A stretch of DNA of 64,000 bases from Liolophura sinensis (GCF_032854445.1 NC_088295.1:71326028-71390027), one strand, 5' to 3'. Counted from the stretch's first letter, positions 1 through 14,127 are shown. The notes: generated by a model from the letters alone, not told the origin. Made by a program: numbers and translations.

Positions 1-209
1 TCCGGGAAAGGCCACGAAACGTATCGGATGTAGCACTAGATGAATCACGTGCAGGAAAAATTTGGTTTTGCCGATTTAGATAAGAATAAACCATCAAAAA
101 CGAAGAGAAGTAGGCCTATCTGATCTAATTAACGCTTTCTATAAACAGGAAAACCAGGAATGAAATGGTTTCACCATGTCTTATTTCTGTCGTTGCTTGA
201 GGTAATATA

Positions 210-275
210 AATATCGATAGCATGGAGAGTAAAACTAGAGCAGCGACAACAATGGTTGGCAAACACCTCCTACCA
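210..275. repeat. Dispersed repeat family D, copy 1
   Basis: GAGAGTAAAACTAGAGCAGC, GACAACAATGGTTGGCAAAC. Related segments lie at 48245-48305 (GAGAGTAAAAACAGAGGAGA) and 48815-48865 (ATAAAACTAGAGCAACGGCA). No coding content. Confidence 0.5.
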
Positions 276-424
276 GGGCGTTTGATGAGCACAAAAGATG
301 TTTACTTCGTTGAATACTGAAAATGACCGTCCCAAAAATCAGAAAGCCTATATTAAAGAATGATTCAAAGTGAAACAGATTGTTTTTTAAAAAAGCAGAA
401 GTTTAAAGATTCTAAAGCGGACAT

Positions 425-475
425 TTGTGTGAAAAATCCATATGTGCTAATCAAATCCAATTGTCCGTAGTTTTA
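425..475. repeat. Dispersed repeat family E, copy 1
   Basis: AAAAATCCATATGTGCTAAT, CAAATCCAATTGTCC. Related segments lie at 44493-44530 (AAAAATCCATAATCAAATCA) and 55500-55550 (AAAAATCCATATTCGCTAAT, CAAGTCAAACTTTGG). Confidence 0.45.
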
Positions 476-3400
476 TAAATAGCCTAAACTATAGCACTTC
501 ATTAAATATTGGACTCTTATATGTACTATTTTAATTCTAAAATTTGAAAAAGTCATAGGAAATGTTGACTATAATCACATTAGTTACGGCCACCTGCCCT
601 ACTTAACCCACGCTTGAATACCCACCACATAAACATGCTGTGGAAAAGATGTATTGGAAGCACTCACTCAACGTTTATTGTATAGGTGGATATATTTGAC
701 GACTTTCCATAGTTTTCTGTCAGCTATATTTCATTTATGCAAGGTCGAATGTCTTTTTAATTAGAAATGAAAGATAGTTGCCATTTTTGTACGTCACTGG
801 TGTAAGAGCAACAGCTTTGTCGACTGATCAAATGGCCGCACTTCACAAACTTATGTGTAGCTATGTTACTGATGGTACTTAGATAGAACAAAAGACGTAC
901 AGCATAGATAGTAAAACTATGCTCTCTATGGTGTAAGTCTGTAATTATGTTGTATTCCAGCATAAACCAGTTAGTGGGCATGTACTAATGGAAACTACTG
1001 CCATTTGTCAGATACCTGACACACCACTTGTATGACGTGAAGCGATGTAGTTGATCCATCGAGAGACGGGTTCTGATATTCAGCGTGAATAGTGAACAGC
1101 TCAAGAGCTTCCAGCATTTGCCATTAGTTACCCTGGCCAGCATTGCTGCATTTGAATCCATGAATTGAACATTCGTGTATTACCTTACAGGAGTACACTT
1201 TATGCCTTGCATTTTGGGTCACCTACCATCCTCACTGATTTAAGATTACCCCTGAGCATAGAAGACAATACCGAGAACTCACATGAACACAAACACGATA
1301 TGATTCCCCATCTCGATCAATAACTCGGATAGGTGGTAGAAAGATGGGGTTAAGTTATAATAGAGGACTGAAGGAAAATAGATTGGTTTAAGCCTAGAGT
1401 GATTTGAATGTCTGCCTATGAAACAGAGTCTAGACTTTGTACAAAGATCATCTACTGGCACTTTGCTTCCTGCAAAATGGCGGCTCAACTAATATGAGGG
1501 AAATGGCCTAGACTAGGGAAAGATTAATCCCCTCAGTACCAAAACTTTTATTTCCCACTCTCTTCCAATACTGAAAACGCCAACATTTAAACACAGTAAG
1601 CCAACTCTAACACTGACAGGACTAGAACTTAGATCAAATGACTCTCTTTACTCAAAACAAAGAGCAAAACAGCGAAAAAAATCACAAGAAAACAAAAAAA
1701 AATAAATAGAATAAAATAAAACATAGAAAAAATAAAAACTAGATATGCAAAGCAGTTTCGGCGGGGGTCCACGTCGTTTGTTGTTGTAGTTATTATTCTA
1801 CGCCATTAAATAGAAGACAGCAGAGCTTTATGTGCAGCAGAAAGCATTAAGTCAAATACCATAAACCTGGCCTATTCGCCATCTAATTCAATGTTAAAGC
1901 AATATGATTAACATCTATTTCTGAAAAACAAACTGTGTTGTTATTTAAACGCTTCTAGTGAGAAACCTTTCATCGGAGCTCAAATGCTTTGGTATAGTAC
2001 TGAAAGAGCATGTCTTGGGCAACAATGTGGTGCAACTTTGACATTTTTGGCTCCCAATATTCTCGAGTTACAGCTCATTAAAATTATGTAAGTAAATTTT
2101 ATTTAATTTTTCTATATCTCAAAATGTTTCAAAGATAGGCAAAAAATGAAAGCAGATTCGGAATCAGCGGCTCAAAATACTCCAGTATACGTTTTAAAAA
2201 ATTGAAATTTCAAATCTAGTTGCGAAATTTCCAAAGTTTTTACTAGAAATCAACGATTTTTTTCAACTTATTGTAACTACCATCGGTCTATCTGCCTATC
2301 AAATTTCGGAATAATCCGTTCACTAGTTCTTTAGAAGAATATGTTTAAATGATTTCATATAAAATCGGTGGAATAATAATAATCCCGAAAAAATAAAACA
2401 AATAAAAACAGAAACTAAATTTCCTTCTTCTGTTTAGCTACTATTTTTATGTCTACATATATTTAGTTGATGAACTCTGTCTAACTTGCTGATAGGCTGT
2501 ATTTTAGCTTCTGGTCTCTTAGAAGTGTCTGACCTCGGTGCTATAATGAAATGGCTGGAGGCTATCGAGGTATAGTTATCGAAATGACTACTGAAAGTCA
2601 TCTACCCTGGAAGCAGGATCAAAGTCTTTGGCCATCTGGCATATACCAGTCCGTCAGTGGTATCCGGGGACAGCAAGCGGAGACACCGTTCTGAGAAAAG
2701 AACAGACTAGTCTTATCAGGGAAAGTAGATCACATCTGATCAATGCAGTATGAATTTCATTTCCATGGCTGAACAAACAGTTATAGGTTACAAAGATTAA
2801 TTGGAGGATTTTCAATGCACCATCAACAATTGATTGTCTTTATTTAACTACCATTTGTATTTTTCTTTCAAACGGAGGCAGCTTTTGTCATTCAGTTTTT
2901 CTTGTTCTTGCAATTAGTTGTTCCGTCTACTAGCAGGGTTTCAATGATGACTTGTTTGCATGAATTTGCGTTTTTGCATTTCTGAGCTTAATGGAAGCTA
3001 TGCAGCAATTATATAAGATATAATACACACATTACAGACAAATCCAGTTCCTTGGCGTATGTCTTCCAGGTGGCTACAAGCCAATGCCATGTCATTTCTG
3101 AGGCGTTAAGGGTTTGTCGAGAGCCCATTGTCAAGATGATTTATTTCCTTCTCTTCCACGCAGGACGAATCTGACAACACGAGTCGTTTGTTTGGGAATA
3201 TCGCTTTGTAACCTCAATTTTCTGGCTGAAACGTGAGCAGAAATCTTAATCTGTGAGTTCGACAGCTTTTCTTATATTCATTTTTCCCTTAGGAGCGATG
3301 AAAGAACCATCTCCGGGACACATTTTCGGCATCTCCTTTTTCATTAATAGATGATTGAAGCGGACAAGGTAGAGGGCACATCTCACTTACTTTGGTTAGA

Positions 3401-5639
3401 ACATTGTTGAAGACGTTATCTATCAAGAACAAGTGATAAGAAAAGATTATTAAATAAAGCAAATGCACGATCAAAGGCTCTTCGACAAGGCATGTGATAT
3501 AGATACAATACAAATGTAACCGGAAAACGTCTGCTAATAATACAAACCTTTTATTCTGTTTTATTGGAATCCATCGAAAACAAATGAAAATAAGGACAAC
3601 GATAGCTTTACCATCTCTAGAACATGCAATAACGCGTTTATACTTTATACGTCTTTGAAAGACATCGTGGCCTGGTATAAATAGGTATACTTCACCTCTG
3701 CGTTTCTTAACTGGAACTTTAAGTGAAAGCAACAGTTAATGGACCAAACCACTGGAAGGCGAACTTTGACTGTGACATGTTGTCAAATGTTGATTGATAC
3801 AGGCCATGTAGCAGTAGAAAACAGGAAAAAAAGACGGAGCGCTATGGATGCCTTCGGAAAACCAGTCAGGTCACTTTAGCAGAAACTTTATACAAAGAAT
3901 CGTAAATCCATGCGCATAAACGCATTCCGCTGCCTGATTTGCAACACTTTTCTGTGAAAATTCATGATGGCTTTTCGCTGAGGAATACATGATCACCACT
4001 GAAATCGTATGTTATGCATGCAGTTCTTGACGACAGACATTGGACCGGTTGTTGGAATAACAATTTCTATTGGCATAATAACAGTAGCACAAAATCAATC
4101 TCACAGTCTCAGCTTAGCTTGACTGCATCAATTTCTGGTTTATTAACCCGAACGAAAGATGCCAAAATGTATTACAACAGAAAGGATCCATTAACTTCCA
4201 AGTCACTATGCTGACTTCTCAAAGACTATTCACTCACCACAACAAAACATAAGTAATTTATTTTTGGATTTTGAATGGTAATATATGGTAATATATGCAT
4301 GGTACTAATAATTACTGTTAACCATGGGGAGAGTCTCTACATTTGTGTGTTAGCATATATTCAGTTGCTTCCACATTATCGTGAGTATTCACATTGATTG
4401 ACTTGTCTACAAGTTCTGCCGGATAATGGATATGTACACATAGTGTTGGTGAGATGTGGAAAAAGTCATCCTGCACCTGACACTTCAGCCTTTCCGGTCT
4501 TCTGGGTACCCTTGCCCTATCCCTGGTTATCAAGCTTCCATTTGCTTGTCCACAAATACAAAAGAGAACTGTCCGCAGGACCGGACTACCTCTCTTAATT
4601 TAAGTTAGGCAATTAAAACTTTGACCAGAGGAACATATATATCGTCATTGTCCACTGCAATAGATGTAAAGTGCTGGTTTCTGCCGCCTTCAAAATTAAT
4701 AACACCTCTGTTCTCAAAATGATTTTTTATAAAAGCATTTTATACATGGCAATTAGGCCGTCGCTGACCGCACCATCTCATAGGTTCTTTCACTGGCCGA
4801 TAAGACCACGTTTTTATATTCAGCTTCTTTTGGCTTTTCATCTATGTTTGCCAGCTATATGCTTCGGTGCTCAGTATGCGCTTCCCTCCATCATTAAGGC
4901 TCGTCACCGTCGATTAAGTCAGATTTTCTCTTGTTAACACTCATTCACTAATGAAACAAACCAATATATAAATTTACATACAGCATGCATCAGTTAAAAG
5001 TAGATAGTTGCGCAATTTCCTTACAGATGTTTGTAATCGCGCAATAAAAAGAAGCATGAATAACGATGAGAAATTGGCTAAGTGCGCTGGGTGGCTAAAA
5101 GTCGAGTTAAAAACGGTAAGTTAAGTATGAAAGGGCAAGTCTGGTACTCTGCTTCTCTGACAATAAGCGGCTCAAGCAGAGTGGGAAAGTAGTCTAGACA
5201 GGGCACGGGTTAATCTCCTCCGAGTTCCACCTCTCATCCTCCATCAGGATCTGATCCTGCCAGTAACAAGCACCAAATGCCATGTTCTTGATACGCTAAG
5301 TGATGCTTTTGTGCCAGCGAGTTGAATGCCCGCAATTGTGAGCAATGAGATGGCCTATTTGCACACACTACCAGTGTTATACTGGAAATATGTATTCTCA
5401 TTCTAGAAAGTAAAACTTTAAAACATGTCACTAAAATGAAGAGGCTTAAATCAATGAGCTTTTGCAGAAGCGATTATCTAGCTTACAGTTATACGCCGTC
5501 TAACGGTTACCACAACGACCATTTAGTATTGCGCCATGTTCTAGGTATACGCAGAGTATAAAAGACGCACTGAATTGGCTATTTATCATCCATATTCATC
5601 TGTCAGAAACCTGCAGATGGTTGTGGGATTTGTCCTGAT

Positions 5640-5778
5640 TCCTTGCTCTAATCTGTAAGTGCTGAGCCCCAAAGAAGGTTGCAGCAAGTACCACTTCTAA
5701 AGTCTTTGGTATGACCCAATCCGGGTATTTCGAGGCGGACACTGTAACCATTAGGCCACCGAAACGGCCAGAAGAGTA
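5640..5778 (-). mobile_element. SINE family C fragment (tRNA-like head), degraded
   Basis: Read on the minus strand it has GGTGGCCTAATGGTTACAGT as the A-box region, ACCCGGATTGGGTCATACCA for the B-box side, then AAAGACTTTAGAAGTGGTAC, matching the 49.38-kb and 55.70-kb copies. The 3' half is absent. Confidence 0.65.
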
Positions 5779-7756
5779 GTGTAGCCCGTTATCATGTGAT
5801 TCGCTGTAGCCATTTCGACGCCTATACGGACAACGAGTAACTTGATCTACATTTAAACCCTCACCACCCTTAGAACTTCCTTCCTACCAATCTCCAACGC
5901 TGACCCTCCATTGTGGACCAATGTTGATCAGCGCTGCCTCTCTCCAGTTCTCCAGATCTTCCCAAATAGAAACAAATTTTGTCAACACTGGCGTTTTTTT
6001 TTGTGTCACATGAGACGAAAATCTGTGAGGATGTTTCAAAAAATCGTTTTTTCTTTTTATGAAGAACTATGTTAGAATGCGAAAAGCTAGTTCTTATTTG
6101 GTATTGTGGGGAAGAAAACACTTCAAAGCTGCGTATTCCGTGGAGAAATTTCACACTGGTTTACAGACATCTGGTGTCCATTCCCAATTGTTAAGATGGT
6201 GATAAAAACGATATGCAAGATGGTGAAGTAAGAATAACCTCAATATCTGTTCCCTTTAAAACAAAAAAGAAATAAAATCCACCGTACAGTTCCATAATTT
6301 TCTCGGATTTATCACTACAGATCATTAAGCTCGAGGTTTAGCATTCATGAAAAACATATTATTTACAGTGGCTCATTAATAGAAAACATTTTAATATTCA
6401 AGTATGTGGGTAAAGAACTTTGGGTCATTTATATAGTGTATTTATAGTATTACCCTCGGTCAATCACCAACCTTAGATAAGCTTCCATATGTGACCAACA
6501 GGCATGCTAGCCGTTTTGGTTTAATAAAATGTTCTTCTAGGAATGTAAGACAGCGCAAAGCGCACCAGGAACGCCGTCCATCGTTTTTGCCACTACTAAG
6601 GTTGTGGGCGGATTAATTGAGTACTTCCCTGTGTATGGCTTCTGCTGTCTGGTGTTTTAGAGCCGGACCACTGAAACAATACTACCTGACGTCTGAGAGG
6701 TAAAGAACATATTTTGTCTCAGCAAAGTGTGCTAAAAAGCATAACAATGAATGAAGTATATTCTTCAAATACGGCGGCAGACATTGCACCTTTATTTCTG
6801 CTCCACAGGCAGGAAGTATCGATCAACTTCCTCATCTCCTGACTCCTTCCTGAAGCATCACCCGACAGTCTGGTTAGATCAACGACACTGAACTATGGAT
6901 TTCTAATCAATTAACCATGCACATCGAAATGTCTACAGAGGTAACAAACTACAACAACACGTGAAGAAAAGCATAAACATACATTTTGTGCGATGGACGT
7001 TAATAATGTAGGCCTATGGGTAATTTCCCTTCAATTTTGTTTTAATTATACCCATTCTATCCAATTTTTAAATATACAGCAGGTAAGTTATTGGAATGGC
7101 CGTGTGTGTAATGAAATTCTAAGTAAAGGCAACTGTCACCATATCTGTGAGGTGCATATCTGTACGTCGCACGTGAAAATGCCCGTCTGTTTCTTGACGT
7201 TGGGATCCGCGCGTTCAAGTTTCCTCCACCCATAAAGATAGCCGCAGTCATACACGTGAACAATTCATAAGCATGTGATAAAAAAGGAGTAAAAAAAAAT
7301 AAGTTAATAGATCATCTGACATTTAAATTATAACTTCCATCTTTCCTTCACATACAAGGCAACTAAAATAGCATCAAGAGCTTTGCTTTCCTGGCACGTT
7401 CTAGTCCAAAAAATGAGCTATTAGGCCGCGCAGGCGTCTTAACTCGCGGGCGCCCTCGTGCATGGAACAGCGATAAATCAAAAACTGGCTGGTGAACAAA
7501 GAGACACTATTGCCCTTAAAAGCTTGGGGAGGACTCATGGTAGAATTGGAAATGTTGAGAAAAGGTTATAAGTGTGCGTGTACTAACCAAGTTTAGTACA
7601 AGTAGACGATAGGCATCACTATCCGGTGCATTGTAGGTGCTTGACATCACGATATCACTGATTACCACCTGCACGAAGGGCTGAGTCCACGTGCCTACGT
7701 ATCCACTGAGGAGTACAGGTGCTCTGAGCAATGGTCACCATCGCGTGAAATACCGT

Positions 7757-7860
7757 GTGTGCACTGTCAAAGGAACAGTATTGTGCGTTGTCAAAGGACC
7801 CGTACTATGTGCGTTGTCAGAGGACCTGTACTCTGTGCATTATCAAAGCACCAGTACCAG
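7757..7860. repeat. ~26-bp degenerate tandem repeat, about four units
   Basis: GTGCGTTGTCAAAGGACC followed by GTACTAT-type sequence recurs with changes (TTGTCAGAGGACCTGTACTC, then a TTATCAAAGCACCAGTAC unit). Confidence 0.75.
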
Positions 7861-8849
7861 TTTATCCTATTTGTAAAAGGGAGACACTAACGACAGATAA
7901 ATGGGAAAATAAAAGGTTTCATGAGCGCGTTGATGTTTCCTTATTGTTTATGTAGTAAACTTTTCAACTTCAACCCAAAGAATATACATCCCTTAAATTT
8001 CGCGCTGCACCATGTTATATCACATCATGCATTTTTCTCTACAGTAAATTGATGAAACCATCTGGCATGGCGACATATTTTTAGCATTTTGACATCTTTG
8101 TAATTCCAGGGTTGGGTAGTAACACAGTATTTTCAACTGTATTAAAACAGACAAATCTGATATTTTTTTAGCTACTATAGGTGCAAAATAACAGTGCAGA
8201 AATTTAAAGTGTATTAACAACCTATAATATCTATGTGCCAGTATAATCCAACAGTGCAATAGCACTCTTCATTTCATAAGCAGATTTTTAATCCCACTGC
8301 ATCAGTTGCGTATGTGTAGCGTAAAACTCCAGGTAAAGCTCAATGTCTCTGGAGCAAAAATCGGACATAAAGACTCTGTGTGTGTGACACATTTAGCCGC
8401 CCTTCCTAAAGAAAGTCGCAGTGAGAATTTAAGTCAAAGATGTGTCCAGAGCTCAGGAGAATAATCGATAAGATTAGCTTTAATGTAGCTTACGAATGTC
8501 CGGAGGAAAACGTTTGACCAAAGATAACACCATAGGCAACGGCGTCATGTAAGAGAATTACCGGTTCTCTGGTCTAGACCATACGGCCACTTAATGTGAG
8601 CTGGTCAGTTTACTGGCAGTACAGTTGATGGCCTGACGCTGTCTAACTAGTAAGCTGCAAGTATGTTTGTCAGGACACTGGACTCAGTAGCTTTATCACT
8701 GAGAGTGAACACAATAGCCTTATCACTAACAGAAGACATAATAACACAAAACGAACAGAAACACATCTTAATTGTGCGAAAATGATGCACTGGTGTTGGA
8801 AAATATAAAGGAAATGACGTGTTATATTGTTGAGGTTTTCATAATGACG

Positions 8850-8969
8850 ATATTTGTAGACCTGAAAACAAAGATATTTGTAGATATAATTACAAAAATA
8901 TTTGTAGATCTGAATACAAAAATATGTATAGATATAAATACAAAGGTATTTTTGGAACTGAATGCAAAA
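8850..8969 (+). repeat. 24-bp tandem repeat, five units
   Basis: Units of the type ATATTTGTAGATCTGAATAC+AAAA start at 8850, 8874, 8898, 8922 and 8946. The period is a multiple of three, and the frame 8772-8981 reads an 8-residue repeat (IFVDLNTK type). No signal or domain supports a gene. Confidence 0.9.
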
Positions 8970-9164
8970 GAGTTCAACTGAAACATATATTCACAATTGT
9001 CACATCCAAATCACTAATGATAATGTGCACAAACAGAAGAATATCAGAATATTGTTGGTCAGAGCTAGGACTAATAAGGTCTACATGATGACGTCACATA
9101 GCTTCCGATATTTCCGGATTGTGAATGTCATGAACTGATCCTAAGCGGAATACGTTTTCCTCAT

Positions 9165-9345
9165 ACCTGGAGACGCTCTTCAGTTCGCCCCCAGACTGGA
9201 GAAGCTTTTCACTGCACCTAATGCATGGAGAAGCATATCTCCTTATGCGTAAAGATTGCAACTCTCGCGTGGAGAAGCATTTCAGTGCATCTCATACCTG
9301 AAGAAGCATTTCGATGCATGTCGTGCTTGAAGAACCATGCCCATG
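9165..9345. repeat. Irregular ~31-34-bp tandem repeats
   Basis: Variants of CTGGAGAAGCATTTCAGTGC followed by ATCTCATAC recur about five times with irregular spacing. Confidence 0.6.
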
Positions 9346-10513
9346 CTCAGAGGGGCATCACAGACCACTTCTACTATCCAGCGTCTTCCCCAAAATTTAT
9401 TTCCAGGCAAGATACAAGTTTTCGTTGGCCGAAGTACTGTATGCGGTTTGACGTGTCAGTCAGCAAAAAGCGTAATACGAAGGCCTTTCATGGGCAAAAA
9501 TCTGAGATCAAAAGTTCTACATTTCCATGTACAGATAATTTGATGGAAAAGATCTATATAAAGGTTATATTGTTATATAAATGTTGTCTGGGGAGCACTT
9601 GTTTACCATTGTAATCAAGTAATTTGAGTAACTAGCCTTACATTTTTTCTGAAAAAAAATCCACATTTCCTTGAGCACTGTTTGATATATATGTAGCCGT
9701 ACACTATGACGTAGCCAAATATTTACAGTGGTTAAACCATAACTAAGTAGTTCCACGTTTTACCGTTTACATTCCACAGTCTCAAACGCAACGCTGCCTG
9801 AGAAAATTAAAAGAGTTGGATTCAAACAAGCGACTGTTACTAACCAAGGTCAATTAGAGGACAACTTTGACATGCAGACAATGCTGAAGAATATATTCAC
9901 ACGAATGGGAGTAAATTCGGCATGACATTCATCCAAGACTATCTTCTTTGGGTTTCCCAGACGATTAAGTATCGGTAATTTGGTAATACACCTGACAAAC
10001 TGTCTAAAAGGACAGTTCATCAATATAGTCACTCTTCTGAGTCTGATTACTGTGGAAAAGTCCCAATAACAAAGTCGAAATCAGCCTTTAACCCTCGTGA
10101 CACGGCTGAGCTTGTCTGCCGTAAGCTAGTTGGTTGGCATTACTGTCGAATCTAAAGGAAATTCGATAAGAGGTTCTTTTTAATTGTGACACGATATCGT
10201 CAGGTCGTTTGAATCAGTCCAGAAATGATCTAAGTGCGTGGGAACCACTTCTAACCAGGACATTTTGGTAAATAAATGAAATCGTTGAGGATAGTAACCT
10301 TCCAATTATCCCAATAGTTCGCATCGACAACAATGTATAGGTTTGTCGATTATTAACTCAGAAACTAAGGTAAATTAGAAGCCTCACGACAGTTGTAGTT
10401 GTCAGGGTAGTTACAATGTCACTGCAATTTGCATTTACTTTCAAATTAGAAATACAGAATGTAAAATCCATATGTATGTATGTATGCATACCTGGGGTTT
10501 TACCTTGTACACA

Positions 10514-11452
10514 TGTTACGAACCTCGTCTATAAACATTGTATTATGTCTGTTTTATATTTTGTTGTTGTTGTCGTGATCTGACTTACATTTTTCCCTCT
10601 GTGTATGTTATAGCCTGCAGTGTAATTCAGTCAAGCGTTTTCGAGGCTTCGGTGTTTATGAGTTTGGTGCCATGTAAATAAAGTGTACATTCTGGAAACA
10701 TGTATCGGTGTTGTAAACATGTTTACGATCAAACCATCCAGAATTGTCTTTACGTTAGTCATTTACTCAAGTCCACTTGAGAGGAGTCCTATTTACTGTC
10801 ATCCATTGTGAAGGATTTTGCCGGGTTTGGAGATATCAGTTTTCACGCCGTTCGACATTCGTCATTTGTACTCCATTTTCTGTACCTAGCACTTTGTGAC
10901 CTTTTGTTGCGCCACTTGCTGTTTTGCTGAGACATTATTTTGGAGCTTGTATCCTCATTGTCTCTTTGTGCGAGTACGGACATTTCATCCCAGTTTACCC
11001 TGAAGGTGGCTTTATGTGTATTTCCGAGGAGTCGCCAGCTCGGCATCACGGACGCTACCATCAACCTGTCCGCCCTGAGAAGCTACTCCTTCACAGGCAG
11101 TTGGGGAATAAACCATCTTCAGCGTACCTTGCCCGGCATTGTCATCCTGTCATCGATTGAGGAATTCCTTGTAACTGTGGATTCTATATTTACGTGGACT
11201 GACTCGCCTTTGGAAGTCTGAATATCTCGTTACTTTCAGCTGTAAGAGATTATATATTTTTGTCATTATTTGTATTGTTTTGTATATTATTTTCAGTTGT
11301 ATTATTTGTCTATTTTGTTCAAAGATACGTATTGAACTTATTTAATCATCTTCGTGTTTCTTTGTTGATCTTGTGTAATGCCCATCGCTGATCTGAGCCA
11401 GTTGTTTCTTATCTTTATTATCCAATATTTGTACCCTTACACATAACAAATA
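10514..11452 (+). mobile_element. Candidate solo LTR
   Basis: It begins TGTTACGAACCTCG and could end CCTTACACATAACA, with an AATAAA at 10677-10682 and a GC-richer central block (10.8-11.2 kb) unlike its AT-rich flanks. TG...CA ends and an internal polyadenylation signal fit a long terminal repeat. No target duplication and no second copy were found, and a 93-codon frame inside (10940-11221) has no domain. Weak call. Confidence 0.22.
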
Positions 11453-11654
11453 TGACGACCAAAAGTCATTAGGTGTGTGTGTGCATGTACTTTGTTTTTT
11501 TGTGACAAGTAAAACCCTTGCCCTGCTGCCGCTACTGAATTATCATGCCGAAGACAACAGACAAAAACAGCTCTACCAAATGAAAGAATAATCTCACAAA
11601 CAAAGGTAAGTGAAAAAGTGAACTTTCGCCGTTGCATTCGTGCAGCTGAAACCG

Positions 11655-11720
11655 TTGGGCGGACCTTTATTCGGTTGGCAGACCTTTATTCGGTTCAGGA
11701 GACCTATATTTGGTTTGGGA
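11655..11720. repeat. ~20-bp tandem repeat, three units
   Basis: GGACCTTTATTCGGTTGGCA, then AGACCTTTATTCGGTTCAGG, then AGACCTATATTTGGTTTGGG. Confidence 0.75.
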
Positions 11721-13224
11721 AATTCTTATTACGTTTAGAATACGGTTGTATAGTTGACGTTACTCGCCTTTCATGGTCACGATTCGAATACGAAAAGCAA
11801 ACAGCGGATTGGTGGATGGTCTGATCCCAGGTGTTTCTTTAGATATAGTTAACAACAAGTCAATATATAACGTGGCTATTAAACTTCTCTTCATTGAGGT
11901 GGGTGATGACTTGCTAGGGCGACGTGCACCTGTAAGTGAGCTAAAGTGTAGTAAGATGGATTCAAACAAGAGACTACTTTGATCTAGATCCCTTAAAGAA
12001 TTTGAAAACTCTACTTGAATGTGGTTAACACTTTTCATCTGCTGAAATCATTTTGCTCATCAATATGTTAACTGTATATTCGTGAACACCTTTGTTTTAC
12101 CCTTATATAAACATACCCACATAAAGAGCGATTGTATTTTTTTACACTGAACTGTTTGCATGGCTAACGCTGTGATATGAAAGGGTACTTATACACCATA
12201 AACTAGTTTATCAATTAGGTAATAGTACAATAGTATCAGTTTATTAGAAAGATTCACCCACTGCAGTAATACACATCGAGGAAATGCGCTAAAAAATCAT
12301 CCTTCGACGAAGGTGTCACAAATTCACGTTACAATATGGTTGCTAGAAAAGATGAAAACACTAATCACAACCTTTCGACAAGCAAGAAATAAGACACGTA
12401 GGCATTTCTCCTGCGTCACACTTTTTCATTTACAGCATGGGTTATTTGCTCTGAGACATTTCGCCGTAATTTATACAGTCGACTTCCGTGAACTAGAATG
12501 TATTGTTTCAATTTATCAACCATGAGAAAAGAAACCTAATGAAAAATAAACAGAATTTGTCATATGAAGACATTTTGTACAGGAAATCATCTATCGTTGA
12601 ATCAGGTTACAATCAGAAGTCATATTTCTATAGTCATACGCCTTCTGGTTTTATAATCGAGATCAATTTCCTGACGCGAACAAACATCCGACAGTGGGCG
12701 TGATTTAAGTTTTCTGATAACCTTACATTGCGGCTACACGTGTTTGACCTCACATGACACGACGCTCCTCTATATACATGTATGCAGCACCTTTATATGC
12801 TCGATTTATGCTCATGGGGGAGAGGGGGAGCCTAACCATGCTTTTGTATAGACTGTATTGTGTAAGTACATATGTGTCTGATGGGAAAGATGCACTGCGG
12901 CGTGTATGACTTGTTTGCTTCGTTACTTTGGCTATAGCAACTTTTAAATCGTAATTTACTCATGCAAAAGTTAATGTGCCACCTCACTTAAACGCCATGC
13001 CGAATGCACCGAAGCCACGTACCATTTCACAATAAAGACTGCTGAAAGTCAAGCGTGACAGTACCAAGACTACTAAATCAGACATTTAAACTCTTATACT
13101 GAAGCCGAAGCTTTGGCTCTAACCACTCAACAATAAGCGCTCAATGCGGTAAGACAGGGTTGAACAATCTATATACGAATCTGCATCTAATACACCCATT
13201 TACGAAACTGCGGTTCTAAGTGCT
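11721..13224. other. Gene-less stretch
   Basis: No exon pairs, RNA genes or clear repeats recognised. Overlapping frames on both strands at 11760-12038 are short and featureless. Confidence 0.45.
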
Positions 13225-13315
13225 CCCTACTGCCGGTTTCCAAAGTAAACCACTGACCTTCGCCAGATGCCTGGAGACTTCCTGACTTAAAACCTCAGTC
13301 GAAACAGCCCCGAAA
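13225..13315 (-). mobile_element. SINE family B fragment
   Basis: AAAGTAAACCACTGACCTTC and GCCTGGAGACTTCCTGACTT correspond to the family B body (GGAGTAAACCACCGACCTTT) seen at 16.49 kb. Confidence 0.55.
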
Positions 13316-14044
13316 CAGTTATTTATCCCTTAATACAAATGTGTCATTAATTCCCGTTGAAAATGATAAAACACGAAACTCACACAGAAATGATTAAAAC
13401 ACAAACACCATAACAATGCTCTCACATATATTTGTTACTGAAACTAAATTTGAGTACATAAATCGGAAGAAATTTTTCATAGTCCATATTATAGGTGATG
13501 GAGTAAAGTCCTAAAATGATGTGAAAAGTCTAAACTTGAGGCAAGGAAAGGAAATTTGGGATATTTGAGATGACTACTTGTTGGACTTTTCTGAAGCAGT
13601 CCGCCAACCAGAAGGAAATCAACCGTTTTTCTCGCGATACGTCTATGATTGTGTTATCTGAAATACAAGCAGCATATAAGATCTGTTTGAAAAACACACT
13701 GTCAGCCGTATCACATACCAAGACTCTCTAACATACAGAATATTATCACTATATATTTTAATGTCAAGTATGTGTTATTTAAGCCTAAATATTCTTCAGT
13801 TCATAATCAAAATTAATACAACGACAAACTTCTCATGTTAAATGCATTTCAGTTTCACATTTAATTATTTATCTATAATTGTTCTTTAAAGCCATATTTA
13901 AAAAATGTTCATTAATATACGTTGGTCGACGGTTTTGTAAGTGGAGGAAATTGTGGTGACCGAGGCAAAACCGACGATCTCTGGCGAGTTACTGACAACT
14001 ATCATACTGATGGAAGGCTAGCAATATTCAGCGAACTTCAGAAA

Positions 14045-14127
14045 AGGCATCGTCGTCATATGACTGAAAAATTGTTGAGTACGACGTTAAACCCCAAACA
14101 CTCACTCACTCACTTACTCAGAAAAGG
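14045..14127 (+). mobile_element. SINE family C 3' end with (ACTC)n tail
   Basis: CATCGTCGTCATATGACTGA, AAAATTGTTGAGTACGACGT, TAAACCCCAAACACTCACTC and a short tail. Only the 3' module is kept. It lies downstream of the DUF3011-like gene. Confidence 0.85.

Larger units (their letters stand above)
1..5639. other. Gene-less AT-rich stretch
   Basis: Nothing convincing apart from repeat copies D and E near the left end. The longest frame (3289-3732, minus, 147 codons) is tyrosine/leucine-rich, lacks a domain and crosses poor codons; its first 40 residues (KVPVKKRRGEVYLFIPGHD) end near a GTAAAG, so a lone exon cannot be ruled out. Confidence 0.5.
5779..10513. other. Intergenic stretch with small tandem repeats
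   Basis: Apart from the minisatellites at 7.76, 8.85 and 9.17 kb I see no gene. The frame 9225-9614 (129 codons) overlaps the degenerate repeat and shows no family character. Confidence 0.5.
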
